Program-made: the position numbers and the translations under genes
Shown here: piece after piece, positions 46,857 through 56,266 of the stretch
Layout: each line of letters begins with the position of its first letter
Position numbering within the stretch: position 1 is the stretch's first letter
Origin: an uncultured Bacteroides sp.
GTDB lineage: Bacteria; Bacteroidota; Bacteroidia; Bacteroidales; Bacteroidaceae
Length of the DNA stretch: 64,000 nt
Reading direction: 5' to 3'
NCBI GenBank assembly: GCA_900755095.1
Contig: CAAEFE010000013.1
Span: 1 to 64,000 of the forward strand
The notes under the pieces: model-generated
The model's input: the letters and a program-made list of their open reading frames with translations, nothing else
What the model was told of the DNA's origin: nothing
Databases searched by the model: none

Positions 46857-48974
46857 ATGGATCATTTTACCATCTTTCAAGACTTTTACCGCGTTATAGC
46901 CGAAATGACAGAAGAAGAAATCGTATCGGCCATCAGCAACGGCACATACCGGGAAACGGTGGAGGACGTGCGCCGAATCTTCGCGGAACAAGGCGAGAAA
47001 GCAGCCAACGAAAAGAAAATAGAACTACCAGAAATCACCTTTTCAGCCAACTACCGGGGAGGACGTTCAAACGCAACTCTCGTCAAGTATCTGGGATACA
47101 TCGTGGTAGACATCGACCATCAGACACAGGAAGCATTGGCACGCATCCTCGCACTGGCAAAAAAGTGTGCCCACACCCGCATCGCTTTCATCAGCCCCAA
47201 AGGAATGGGACTGAAAATCGTGGTACGTGTATGCCGGACAGACGGGACATTGCCCGAAACAATTCAGGAAATTGAAGATTTCCATCATGCTGCTTATCAC
47301 AAAATCGCTTCCTTTTATGCCCAGCTCTGCGGAGTTGAGGTCGACACTTCCGGGCAGGATGTTAGCCGCACTTGCCTGTTCTCTTACGATCCGGATATTT
47401 ATTTCAATCCCGATGCCACAGCTGTCATCGTGGAACAGCCACCGATGTTCTTCAAGTCTCAAAAGAAGAAAAGGGCATCCGGCAAAAAGAAAAAGACGAC
47501 AGCACCAGACAACAATCCCCTCACCGAACAAGTGGCCCTCAACTACCATTCCTCGCACACTTCCTTAATGGTGACTCTGAACTATTATCACAATAAATCC
47601 GAAAAGTACGTCACCGGCAACCGGAACAACTACCTGCATTGCCTGGCTTGTATGTACAATCGCTACGGCGTCCCCCAGGAAGAGGCGGCAGCTTTTATCA
47701 AGAGCCAGTTCACCGATCTTCCCGCGGATGAAATGGACGCACTGATCGGGAGTGCTTACGGACACAACGAGGAATTCGACACCCGCAAGCTGAATAGTAC
47801 GCAGAAGCGAATGTTACAGATTGAGCAACATATCAAAGAAAATTACGATACACGCTACAACGAAGTGCTTCATATCATGGAATATCGCAGAAGGAAAACG
47901 GACACGGAGCAACCGGAACCTTTCCATATTCTCGACGAAATGATGGAAAACAGCATTTGGATGGAGATGAACGAACTGGGCTATTCGTGCACCGTCAAGA
48001 CGATTCAGAATCTGATCTACTCCGACTTCAGCATCACCTACCATCCTATTCGCGAGTATTTAGACTCGCTGCCTGAATGGGACGGAACGGATTATATCGG
48101 TATCCTTGCCAACAGCGTGCATACTAGTCACCAGAAATTTTGGGTAGAATGTCTGGAACGTTATCTGGTGGGAATGTGCGCTGCCGCCACACAAGATGAT
48201 GTGGTGAACCACACTGTTTTGTTGCTTTGCAGCGAAATACAGAACATCGGAAAGACTACGTTTATCAACAACCTGCTGCCGCCCGAATTGCGCGCCTATC
48301 TTTCTACCGGTCTTATCAACCCGAGCAACAAAGATGATCTGGCTAAAATAGCGCAGGCGATGCTTATCAATCTGGATGAGTTTGAAGGGATGAGCGGACG
48401 GGAACTGAATATCTTCAAGGATTTAGTCACCCGCAAAGTAATCAGCATCCGCCTGCCATACGCGCGGCGTTCGCAGAACTTTCCTCATACGGCTTCTTTT
48501 GCCGGCACATGCAATTACCAGGAAGTGCTTCACGACACCACAGGTAACCGCCGTTTTCTCTGCTTTCATGTCGACTCGATGGAGTTTATCAAAATAAACT
48601 ACGCGCAGTTGTATGCACAAATCAAGTATCTACTCAACAAGCCGGGGTATCAGTATTGGTTCACCCAGTCGGAAAACTCACGGATTGAAGAGAACAACGA
48701 GGATTTCATTTTCCACTCACCGGAAGAAGAACTGGTGTTGACACATATCCGCAAACCGGAACGTTTCGAAAAGGTGCATTATCTGACGGTCACTGAAATT
48801 GCGGAATTGATTCGCGAACGGACGGGGTATCAATATTCTCACGGAACCAAAGCCCAACTAGGAAAAGTGATGTCCAAACACGGCTTCGAATTTCATAAGG
48901 GAAAAAACGGGAGAAGATACACTGTATTCATTATTGATACGGAACAGGTGAAATCAAACAGGCTATATGAATAA
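46857..48974 (+). CDS. VapE-type ATPase with BT4734-like N-terminal domain (primase/helicase-like)
   Basis: The 705-residue product has an N-terminal BT4734-like domain (about 45-200; ATLVKYLGYIVVDIDHQ, AFISPKGMGLKIVVRV, resembling an AEP primase fold with the Asp pair VDID). A basic linker follows, then a VapE P-loop ATPase with Walker A NIGKTTF (near 462) and Walker B-like MLINLDEFE. Family members occur in phages and islands as replication initiation ATPases. No phage structural, integrase or terminase gene is near. A terminator follows at 49158-49203. Confidence 0.85.
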   Translation: MDHFTIFQDFYRVIAEMTEEEIVSAISNGTYRETVEDVRRIFAEQGEKAANEKKIELPEITFSANYRGGRSNATLVKYLGYIVVDIDHQTQEALARILALAKKCAHTRIAFISPKGMGLKIVVRVCRTDGTLPETIQEIEDFHHAAYHKIASFYAQLCGVEVDTSGQDVSRTCLFSYDPDIYFNPDATAVIVEQPPMFFKSQKKKRASGKKKKTTAPDNNPLTEQVALNYHSSHTSLMVTLNYYHNKSEKYVTGNRNNYLHCLACMYNRYGVPQEEAAAFIKSQFTDLPADEMDALIGSAYGHNEEFDTRKLNSTQKRMLQIEQHIKENYDTRYNEVLHIMEYRRRKTDTEQPEPFHILDEMMENSIWMEMNELGYSCTVKTIQNLIYSDFSITYHPIREYLDSLPEWDGTDYIGILANSVHTSHQKFWVECLERYLVGMCAAATQDDVVNHTVLLLCSEIQNIGKTTFINNLLPPELRAYLSTGLINPSNKDDLAKIAQAMLINLDEFEGMSGRELNIFKDLVTRKVISIRLPYARRSQNFPHTASFAGTCNYQEVLHDTTGNRRFLCFHVDSMEFIKINYAQLYAQIKYLLNKPGYQYWFTQSENSRIEENNEDFIFHSPEEELVLTHIRKPERFEKVHYLTVTEIAELIRERTGYQYSHGTKAQLGKVMSKHGFEFHKGKNGRRYTVFIIDTEQVKSNRLYE

Positions 48975-48995
48975 GATTTCATCTCCTTCGCACGC

Positions 48996-49125
48996 AAAAA
49001 GGTGAGGGTTGGTGAGGGTACTTTTGCAACTTTTCATTTTTATATTTCTTATTTCTATTCTTCTATTTTCTTCTAAAAAAAAATACGAATGTTAGAAATT
49101 TACCCTCACCTACCCTCACCTTTTT
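48996..49125. repeat. GGTGAGGGT inverted repeat, 25-bp arms
   Basis: Two adjacent GGTGAGGGT units (48996-49020) are matched by two TACCCTCACC units (49101-49125); the 25-bp arms differ at one base. The 14-mer CTACCCTCACCTTT recurs at 5737-5750. It lies just after the VapE-type stop codon. This and the terminator account for the 248-bp gap. Confidence 0.75.
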
Positions 49126-49157
49126 CCTTTTTCTTCCTCTTTCTTCCTCAAAAAAAC

Positions 49158-49203
49158 GGTGGGAAATTTGAAAAAGACAGTTAACTTTTTCAAATTTCCC
49201 ACC
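49158..49203. terminator. Perfect 19-bp terminator between the VapE-type and antitoxin genes
   Basis: GGTGGGAAATTTGAAAAAG and its exact reverse complement surround an 8-nt loop; the flanks are A-rich on the left and T-rich on the right, so it can terminate both converging transcripts. Confidence 0.85.
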
Positions 49204-49222
49204 ATGTTTTTTTAATCGCTTC

Positions 49223-49528
49223 TTATAAAGACATCGAAAATTCGATCCTACAACCTAACGCATTCATGATGCGATAGAAGGTAGAAACCTTAGGCTCTGT
49301 CTGACCACTTTCCACTCTTGAAATATAAGAACGGTCGGAACCGATACGTCGGGCTAACTCTGCTTGAGTAATCTTAGCCTTTTTCCTTGCGTCTTCGATA
49401 ATTTGCCCGGTGTAGAAAGCATACGCTTTTTCTTCTGCTTCCGCACGAGTAACAGTTCCTTCCTTACCAAAACGCTCATCTATTAATGCGCTGACGTTAA
49501 AGAATTCCTCATTTGTTTTTGCTTCCAT
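49223..49528 (-). CDS. HigA-like XRE-family antitoxin
   Basis: The 101-residue product has a C-terminal XRE helix-turn-helix (KITQAELARRIGSDRSYISR, about 50-95) and an N-terminal acidic stretch. It overlaps the upstream toxin gene by 20 bp, the reversed toxin-first order typical of HigBA pairs. It should neutralise the toxin and repress the promoter. Confidence 0.88.
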   Translation of the reverse strand: MEAKTNEEFFNVSALIDERFGKEGTVTRAEAEEKAYAFYTGQIIEDARKKAKITQAELARRIGSDRSYISRVESGQTEPKVSTFYRIMNALGCRIEFSMSL

Positions 49529-49841
49529 AATACTCCTTTCTTAATATCTTTGCTTTTTCAATTTCTTTCTTTGGGGTCTTTTCTGTTTTCTTTTGGAATC
49601 CGTTAAAGAGTATCACAATACGTCCTTCATCGAAACAAAAGAATATTCTATATATATTACTCTGGTACTCAATACGAAGTTCATAAAGTCCTTCTTCTAT
49701 CAACTTCATAAACTTCAAAGGTATTCTGTCCTGCGTTTGCAATAGCATTAACACATATAATATCTTATCTTGGGTGCCAGTATCCAGACGATCAAAGAAC
49801 TCTTTGAAATATCCTTTATATGCTATTATTTCTCTTTTCAT
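49509..49841 (-). CDS. HigB/RelE-like toxin (phage Gp49-like family)
   Basis: The 110-residue product from the ATG at 49841 (MKREII) has a RelE/ParE-like fold: YKGYFKEFFDRLD, MKLIEEGLYELRIEYQSNIYRIFF, GRIVILFNGFQKKTEKTPKKEIEKA. Such toxins cleave mRNA on the ribosome. The frame opens at 49868, but a TATATTTG -7 element (49846-49853, minus strand) lies just before 49841, which would give a leaderless or nearly leaderless mRNA. Confidence 0.85.
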   Translation of the reverse strand: MKREIIAYKGYFKEFFDRLDTGTQDKILYVLMLLQTQDRIPLKFMKLIEEGLYELRIEYQSNIYRIFFCFDEGRIVILFNGFQKKTEKTPKKEIEKAKILRKEYYGSKNK

Positions 49842-49897
49842 ACTGCAAATATATGAATTGTTGTTCAACTATACAACATTCGTCTTTTTATTTTATA

Positions 49898-50298
49898 TTA
49901 TTTTTCCTCAAATTCTCCGGCACGCTTTTTCTTCTCATAAGACACCAGCGTCTCTACACTAAGCGTTTTCCCATTCTTAGGGCTTATCACATCTACAACG
50001 CTTGCTAACGCACGAAAAGTCTGTTCGCAATTTGCTATTCCGTCATACGTCAACCTACCCCGATTGATGGCATCGAGCACAACAGAGACATATTGCTTCG
50101 GATTTCCCCGATACTCAATGGTGACAGGCGTGAGATGCGACATCTCTCGAGTCAGTTGACTGACGATTCTTTTTTTTGGTCGAGCAGCTCCATTAATTTT
50201 TCACTATGCACATTGATTTGTGCGGTTACTTCACGAAGTTCATTTTTCAATGAACAAAACAATTCATCATTACATGAATTTTCCATAAAACTTTTCAT
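49898..50298 (-). pseudogene. Small hypothetical gene split by an A8-tract frameshift
   Basis: Two minus-strand frames, 50298-50152 (48 codons, ending after ELLDQKKESSVN) and 50143-49898 (81 codons, from MSHLTPVTIEYRGN), would fuse into one protein of about 133 residues if the A8 tract (T run at 50170-50177) had one more A, giving DQKKRIVSQLTREMSHLTPV. The second half (NPKQYVSVVLDAINRGRLTY ... LVSYEKKKRAGEF) loosely resembles the C-terminus of RteC-type regulators of conjugative elements. As sequenced it is broken, unless the two parts are made separately. Family not recognised with confidence. Confidence 0.55.
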
Positions 50299-50317
50299 TT
50301 AATTGATTATAAAAAAG

Positions 50318-50361
50318 CCATTCCGGAAAGATAAGCAATCATTACTTACTTCCCGGAATGG
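50318..50361 (-). terminator. Terminator of the phosphatase/susCD operon
   Basis: CCATTCCGG (50318-50326) and CCGGAATGG (50353-50361) form a 9-bp stem; read on the minus strand it is followed by a T6 run. It shares AAAAAAGCCATTCC and GGAATGG with the terminator at 59716-59748. It lies 45 bp after the phosphatase stop codon. Confidence 0.7.
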
Positions 50362-50405
50362 TGACTAACATTTTTAAGACCAGTTTTTGTATATTACTGT
50401 TTCTT

Positions 50406-51677
50406 TCAATGGACAAAAGTAGCCAATTTATTCCTATAATATCTTTCCACCTCTTCCCAATGATAATAGGGTACTAGCTCACTTGCAAGCGGAAGTTTCA
50501 TTTCTTGTTCATTGAGTAAAATTTTCACCAAGATATTATCATTTCCTTTCTTACGGTAAAAAACGAACTGAATATTACAAGCTTTTGGAAAGATACGATA
50601 GTTACGCCATATATCTGACAATTTATTTATATCAGTAGTCTGATATGCACAATCACCTAATTCCAATAAACAAGCCAAAGGAAGTAGACAAGTCTCGTGC
50701 CCGAAGCGCAGGGTAGCACTATTCTCTTTTTTCACGACGCAAGTATCTGCAGTATTCAGTATATTCTCAAGCAGGTTTGCTTCCACATAAGGCATCTTAC
50801 CTTGAGTGAGCGGAGACGGCCCGTAGTCAATATACCAATTCAGATTGCTGATTAGCCATAAATCATAACACTCTTCTTTGGTAAAAAGAGAATAAAGATC
50901 AAGGTCCGTGTCGTGACTTTGCGTAATGGCTGCCAGTTCAAACAAATAACTCATCAACTTGCCAGCATCCACTTTCCACTTTACATAATTATCGTTATTA
51001 AAAAGAGACTTCATCAAACGTTCGGGATGGAGATGCTCTTTCCGAAAAGCTGCCTTTACAGCAATCACTTCATCTTCCTGACGCTTCTTTTTGAAGTATT
51101 CATTTCCATAATTCATATAATACATATCATAAGAAGTAGCCTCATCCTTGATTCTCAACTCCGGATTCAGAGATTGCAATTGCAAGCACTCAGCCGTCAT
51201 AGAGAGTATACAGCGGATAACGGTTGTAGAACGTGCATCCACCTCTGCCGCTCCCTGAAACACTTCAGGAAAGTTATTGTACATTCTTCGGGCAATTCCC
51301 CTGTGTTGACGGGCACCTAATGGAGTCAAATCACCATATCTATTTTCTGCTCCGCGCGCAAGGCTGTCTACAAGCCAGAGGGCCTTCTTGCCTAAATCTG
51401 TAAGTACTCCGTCTTTCTCTGCTTCGCGAAGAATTGCCAACGGCTTCGTATAATCATCAGGATTCACTCTATAACGGGAACCGTGACGAGCATAATGGCT
51501 TAGGTAGAACGGTTTATACCCCTTGGGTGGGGCAGTCATTGTGAAATGGGGATCAGGATAGGCATAATGGTTGGCTGCCGAGCGATGTATGTCTTCAAAT
51601 ATTTCATCTCTTGCTATCTGTGCACTTATACTAAGCACAAGGCAACAAAGGATTGTCAACAAAATAAAACGTTTCAT
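50406..51677 (-). CDS. Histidine phosphatase family protein (MINPP/phytase-like)
   Basis: The 423-residue product has a signal peptide (LVLSISAQ) and the branch-2 histidine phosphatase signature HYARHGSRYRV (phospho-His), with the distal catalytic pair in RFGHETCLLPL instead of HAE or HD. Related Bacteroides enzymes dephosphorylate inositol polyphosphates. It is the last gene of the susC operon and probably releases phosphate or inositol phosphates in the periplasm. Confidence 0.85.
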   Translation of the reverse strand: MKRFILLTILCCLVLSISAQIARDEIFEDIHRSAANHYAYPDPHFTMTAPPKGYKPFYLSHYARHGSRYRVNPDDYTKPLAILREAEKDGVLTDLGKKALWLVDSLARGAENRYGDLTPLGARQHRGIARRMYNNFPEVFQGAAEVDARSTTVIRCILSMTAECLQLQSLNPELRIKDEATSYDMYYMNYGNEYFKKKRQEDEVIAVKAAFRKEHLHPERLMKSLFNNDNYVKWKVDAGKLMSYLFELAAITQSHDTDLDLYSLFTKEECYDLWLISNLNWYIDYGPSPLTQGKMPYVEANLLENILNTADTCVVKKENSATLRFGHETCLLPLACLLELGDCAYQTTDINKLSDIWRNYRIFPKACNIQFVFYRKKGNDNILVKILLNEQEMKLPLASELVPYYHWEEVERYYRNKLATFVH

Positions 51678-51713
51678 ACTTTCTTTTTTTAATAAGTTTA
51701 AGATACCACAGAA

Positions 51714-52985
51714 TTATTCACTAGAGTAAGGACCAAACCTGTTCGATATAACCAAGTCTGTTTTCCGGGCATCCAGCACATATACTTCATATTCCCCGTC
51801 TGGATATACTCTTATCACAATGTGCCCCTGTTTTGCTTTCAAGCTACGGGCAAACCAAGGACCAATAGCTACCCCCGTTTCATCATCATAGTAAGTCATA
51901 AAAACATCCCTAGGCTGCGTTCCGATATTCTTTGATAACAACCGTTGCCCCACTTCCGCTCCCGGATGATCGGTACTCCATGATTGAGCCACTACTACTT
52001 TAGGATCGAGCACTTCGAGAAAGTTCCGGTTAGTGGCATCCCGATTGCTATGATGATTGAGCGACACTGCCGACACCTTTCCTATTATGGGTGCCATAGG
52101 AGTTTCTATATCATACCATTCCGCATGGTCTTGGTCTACCAAACCAGAATTATCCCCTCCCGCATAATACTTGAATGCGCCATATTTCACCACAATAGCC
52201 GTCGACATTTGGTTTTCACTATACTTGCCATTTTTTGCCATCAATTCTTCCTTGGTAAACAGAATAGTCGTTTTTTTACCTTCCCCTGTCCACAACCGAT
52301 TATTCGATTTTATATTCCTGACTTCAAACCCCGGATAAGATTTCGGTTCTTTCTTTAATACAAATTGCGTATTAGAGCCTATGTCGAACTTTTCGACTTT
52401 CAATCCGTTGTGTTTTTCCTGATAGTTGAGGAACTCCAATAGGTTCAAGAAAGTAGGCAAATCTACTCCATCATTCTTTGATCGTAAATCCACGGGGAAT
52501 TGGTAGTCAGGATAATCCCTATCAACATACATTTTGATAGGAATCACATCTCCGACTTCCGTCAGCCCCGTAATACGATATCCGTTTTTGGAAGTTCCAG
52601 TGGCCTTCTGAACATCACCATAATGATCGGAATGAAAATGGGTCAGAAGAAAATAGTCAATCACTACATCCTTTCCCAATAGATTTGTCACATAATTAAT
52701 GATAGACGAACCGGGCGTATAACTACTATCCGGAAATATCGGAGCTGCATGCATCGGTGCATACTTAGCGGCATATTCCTTGCCATCAAAATCACCGGCA
52801 TCAATCATCATGGTCGTTCCGTCAGGAAAAATCAGAAAAGCGCAATTCCCCCGCCCGGTATTGATGTGATGAATATCAAGGTATCCTTTCTCCCATTTAG
52901 GGAAAGGCGGTATTGTCATTTGAGCCTTGATTATACAACTAAAAACGAGTAAAAATATGAAATTAACTATTTTCTTTATATCCAT
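51714..52985 (-). CDS. Secreted metallo-beta-lactamase-fold hydrolase
   Basis: The 423-residue product has a signal peptide (LLVFSCIIKAQ) and the MBL metal motif TLLTHFHSDHYGD-like FLLTHFHSDHYGD, with further ligands in GGDNSGLV and LNHHSNRDA; an N-terminal HINTGRGNCAFL strand and TMMIDAGD resemble the ComEC/DNA-internalisation MBL branch. That branch contains nucleases and phosphodiesterases. It is co-transcribed with an EEP-family gene and the phosphatase gene, which favours a phosphodiester substrate; this is an inference. Confidence 0.8.
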   Translation of the reverse strand: MDIKKIVNFIFLLVFSCIIKAQMTIPPFPKWEKGYLDIHHINTGRGNCAFLIFPDGTTMMIDAGDFDGKEYAAKYAPMHAAPIFPDSSYTPGSSIINYVTNLLGKDVVIDYFLLTHFHSDHYGDVQKATGTSKNGYRITGLTEVGDVIPIKMYVDRDYPDYQFPVDLRSKNDGVDLPTFLNLLEFLNYQEKHNGLKVEKFDIGSNTQFVLKKEPKSYPGFEVRNIKSNNRLWTGEGKKTTILFTKEELMAKNGKYSENQMSTAIVVKYGAFKYYAGGDNSGLVDQDHAEWYDIETPMAPIIGKVSAVSLNHHSNRDATNRNFLEVLDPKVVVAQSWSTDHPGAEVGQRLLSKNIGTQPRDVFMTYYDDETGVAIGPWFARSLKAKQGHIVIRVYPDGEYEVYVLDARKTDLVISNRFGPYSSE

Positions 52986-53021
52986 CGTTCTATCAATCTG
53001 TTTATAAATTACTACTGTACT

Positions 53022-53873
53022 TTATTCTCCAATAATTATTTTACTCCATAGAAATGGATGATCTGAAAGACTAATGTCTTTTTTAAAAATGCTATATGCG
53101 ATTTCCGCTTTCATACCAGAATTCTTATTGATTAATATATTATCAATCTGCCCATATTTGTATTTATCAATATATTGTTCAGCATCTTCCACATCATCCC
53201 ATACACTCTTAAAGCCTGAATTAAAGATGTATTGCATGGCATTAGTTTCCGGCAAATCATTGAAGTCGCCCATGACTATGATTCTTTTACTAGTATCTTT
53301 CATCAAAACAACATCTACTAAATTCTTCATGACAGAACCTTCAACTACTCCTGCGCTACCCGGAATATGCAGACTATAAAAGGTTAGTTCCTTATTTTTA
53401 ATCTTGGTTTCAATCCGAATAGTCGATGAATGTGTCCAACCTTTTCCCTCCAAAGCAAATTCTTTTGACTGCAATATAGGAGTTTTACTCAATATTACTT
53501 TGTATTTTCCTGCATATTTTCCAGTTTTATCCTTTCCCCATTCAATCCAATGATTTCCGGAGGATATATCACCGATATAAAAATATTCCATTCCCAAAGC
53601 TTTACCTATTATTGAATAAAACTCTTCAACTCCGGAATTCTTATCAATCAAAATGGGACATTCTTCCAATGAAAGAATATCTAAATAAAAAGACTTTAGA
53701 CTCAATGCTATTTCTTCCGCTGTCGCCGTTTGCCCTACATCCACGTTAAAAGTTCCGACACGAATAGAAGTATCTATTATAGGGGGGATTTTTTCCTTAT
53801 CATTCTCCGGAGTATCACTACTGCATGAGAATATAAAAGGCAATATTATAAGCAAAATATTCAGATATTTCAT
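53022..53873 (-). CDS. Endonuclease/exonuclease/phosphatase (EEP) family lipoprotein
   Basis: The 283-residue product has a lipoprotein signal (ILPFIFSCSS), then an EEP fold: RVGTFNVDVG, LSLEECP (metal Glu), FYSLHIPGS, IVMGDFNDLPET and a C-terminal SDHPFLW. The GDFND and SDH motifs are the metal and catalytic sites of DNase I/inositol-phosphatase-like enzymes. Surface or periplasmic phosphodiesterase or nuclease activity is likely. It follows the FN3 lipoprotein gene by 9 bp. Confidence 0.88.
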   Translation of the reverse strand: MKYLNILLIILPFIFSCSSDTPENDKEKIPPIIDTSIRVGTFNVDVGQTATAEEIALSLKSFYLDILSLEECPILIDKNSGVEEFYSIIGKALGMEYFYIGDISSGNHWIEWGKDKTGKYAGKYKVILSKTPILQSKEFALEGKGWTHSSTIRIETKIKNKELTFYSLHIPGSAGVVEGSVMKNLVDVVLMKDTSKRIIVMGDFNDLPETNAMQYIFNSGFKSVWDDVEDAEQYIDKYKYGQIDNILINKNSGMKAEIAYSIFKKDISLSDHPFLWSKIIIGE

Positions 53874-53882
53874 AGCTATTAA

Positions 53883-54806
53883 TTATTTAGAATCAGACCC
53901 TCTATCATTTAAGATATCATCTACTGATGGATTGTAGGCATTACCTTCACAATGATAACTTACTGTAGGCAGACTGGTTAATATTGGTTTTAATGCGGAA
54001 AGGTCAGTTAATTTTTCATTACCTTTGTCTGATTTGTTTCCACTTCTTATCCCTATATTAATTAGTTTCACTGCCGTAAGCCCTTCTAATCCATTCAAGT
54101 TTGTAAGGCTGGGATTTCCCATAATATAAAGATTCGTCTTTATTTCACTTAAATTTTTCAGACCGGTTATTGAAGTCAACATTGGATTATTTCTCAACCA
54201 AAAATTACCGCCAATCTTCTTTAGATTTTTTAGAAAATCAAGATTTCCCAGAAGACTATTACCATCTACCTCAAGGTTTGTACCCACCTCGGTAATGTTT
54301 GCAAGCATAGATACATCTGTAATATCACTGCCTGATGTCCCATTTCCAATTCGTAATTTACCGGTCACAGAAGTGTATTTCAACTGTAAATTATCGATTG
54401 CCTTTTGATTTGGCAGCAGCAAATCGCCTACATAAATATGTTCTATCACTCCTTCTTTCTGTGGAATCGTTACATTAACCGTACTTGCAAGAGAACGTAC
54501 ATTTGCATTATTCACCCAATACAAATCAATCTCGTAGTCCGTGCCCGGTTTCAACTTTTCAATTGAATATTTAGTTATAGCAGGATCAACGATATCAATC
54601 AGTCCGTCTCCGGGATTATATACAATGACATACTTCTTTACTTCCCCGTTTGGTACATCCCATGATAAAGAAATACTTTCTTCAAATACCTCCGTTGTCA
54701 ACCCTGTTATCGGATCTGGTTGATTTATCCCGTCTTTATCATCTCCACATGAGGCTAACAATAAGGACATCGATAAAATAATGATGAAGTTTAAAATATC
54801 TTTCAT
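53883..54806 (-). CDS. FN3 and receptor-L-domain lipoprotein (surface-binding candidate)
   Basis: The product has 307 residues from 54806, chosen because MSLLLASCGDD is the lipoprotein signal (the frame opens at 54869, inside susD). A FN3 domain (ESISLSWDVPNGEVKKYVIV, LKPGTDYEIDLY) is followed by leucine-rich receptor-L-like repeats (LTSITGLKNLSEIKTNLYIM, LTNLNGLEGLTAVKLINIG). It occupies the SusE/F-like place after susD and probably binds the substrate at the surface. Confidence 0.8.
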   Translation of the reverse strand: MKDILNFIIILSMSLLLASCGDDKDGINQPDPITGLTTEVFEESISLSWDVPNGEVKKYVIVYNPGDGLIDIVDPAITKYSIEKLKPGTDYEIDLYWVNNANVRSLASTVNVTIPQKEGVIEHIYVGDLLLPNQKAIDNLQLKYTSVTGKLRIGNGTSGSDITDVSMLANITEVGTNLEVDGNSLLGNLDFLKNLKKIGGNFWLRNNPMLTSITGLKNLSEIKTNLYIMGNPSLTNLNGLEGLTAVKLINIGIRSGNKSDKGNEKLTDLSALKPILTSLPTVSYHCEGNAYNPSVDDILNDRGSDSK

Positions 54807-54828
54807 GACTCTATTTTTATTTTTTATA

Positions 54829-56247
54829 TTAATATTCCGGATTTTGTTTAATAACGACAGGATTTGCATTAATCTCGCGTTGCGGTATAGGATATACTAA
54901 TTGATAATCTTTCACCGTGAACTTACTGCTCTCCTGGCTGCTATTATTCATTGTTTCGACAGCAGTACCTGTACGAATCAAATCGAACCACCTATGGTTT
55001 TCAAAAGCGAGTTCCAATCTTCTTTCATCCGCAATGGCTTTTCTGAAACTTGTTTGATCCGGCAAATCGTCTGAATCATAAGTAGATACTCCTGCGCGCG
55101 AACGTATACTGTTCAGAAGCGTAAAGGCCTCACCTGAATCGTCACCCGTATATCCTATTTCATTTAAAGCTTCTGCCAGCATAAGAACTACATCCGCATA
55201 TCTTAAAACTATTACATTTATATCAGAATCCTGATCCTTAACGGTAGGACCTACATATTTTTTTGCATATAATTTATTGTTGCTGACTCCGATTGTTACA
55301 TTCTTGCGCTTGTCATCTGAAGAATATAAATCGTACAATTCTTGTGTCGGTATATTCTGGTTGTATACAGCTCCCACAATACCCAATGTCGGACCTTCGC
55401 CTGTAGGTGCAAACAGATTAGCCAAAGCACTTCCCTCGTTTTCTAAGTTTGAGGTAAAGTTAACTTCAAAAATGGATTCTTCATTGTATTCATTATCCGG
55501 ACCGAATATTTGTGAATAATTTTTCACCAAAGCATATCCTTTTACGTTGTGCAGTGCTTCCACAGCTTCCTGATACTGCTTCAATGTAAGATATACTTTT
55601 CCCAAAAGCGTATATGCCGCCCCTATAGTAGCCCTTCCTTTCTCTTCCTGAATAGCAGGCAATCTTTTGATCGCTTCTTTCAAATCGATAATTACCTGTT
55701 CATATACTTTAGACTTATTTTCACGACCGACACTTAATAAATCTGCGGGGTCTTTAGTTTCGGTAAGAATCAACGGAACATCACCAAACAGTCTGACAAG
55801 ATTAAAATAATTAAGTGCTCTTAAAAAGTAGGTTTCTCCTATAGTAATTGTTTTTAGGGGTTCATCCATAGCTATATTGTCTATCCGCTCAAGTAAAATA
55901 TTACAAGATTGAATTGCTTTATAACAGTCAGTCCATGAAGCTTCTATGATGCTATTGTCTGTTGCTACCTGAAGTATCTCAAATTGATAATACACACCTC
56001 CACGCACTGTGGCAGACGTTTCTTTCGAATTATCAGAAGGAACTTCCATCAGGAAATGGAAATTTTGTCCATATTGGCCGTTTGATTGCAGAAAAGCATA
56101 AACCGAATTTAATAGCTGTGTGAAATCTTCGGGCTTAGTATAACTATTTTCTTTAGTCGAACTGGAAATAGGATATAAATCCAACATATTCGTACAAGAA
56201 GTTATAGTAAAAATACCACTAATGAGAATAAATAATATTTTTTTCAT
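54829..56247 (-). CDS. SusD/RagB family outer-membrane lipoprotein
   Basis: The product has 472 residues from 56247 (KKILFILISGIFTITSC is the lipoprotein signal; the frame opens at 56286). SusD landmarks: NMLDLYPISS, ETYFLRALNYFNLVRLFGDV, VVLMLAEALNEIG, ERRLELAFENHRWFDLIRTG and the C-terminal NPVVIKQNPEY. It lies 19 bp downstream of susC. Capture lid for the substrate of this operon. Confidence 0.95.
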   Translation of the reverse strand: MKKILFILISGIFTITSCTNMLDLYPISSSTKENSYTKPEDFTQLLNSVYAFLQSNGQYGQNFHFLMEVPSDNSKETSATVRGGVYYQFEILQVATDNSIIEASWTDCYKAIQSCNILLERIDNIAMDEPLKTITIGETYFLRALNYFNLVRLFGDVPLILTETKDPADLLSVGRENKSKVYEQVIIDLKEAIKRLPAIQEEKGRATIGAAYTLLGKVYLTLKQYQEAVEALHNVKGYALVKNYSQIFGPDNEYNEESIFEVNFTSNLENEGSALANLFAPTGEGPTLGIVGAVYNQNIPTQELYDLYSSDDKRKNVTIGVSNNKLYAKKYVGPTVKDQDSDINVIVLRYADVVLMLAEALNEIGYTGDDSGEAFTLLNSIRSRAGVSTYDSDDLPDQTSFRKAIADERRLELAFENHRWFDLIRTGTAVETMNNSSQESSKFTVKDYQLVYPIPQREINANPVVIKQNPEY

Positions 56248-56266
56248 AATGCAATTTTTAAGGTTG

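Noticed and set aside
45224..48974. Prophage
   Set aside because: Amidase, HU-like and VapE genes are phage-like, but there is no integrase, terminase, capsid or tail gene and no attachment-site repeat around them.
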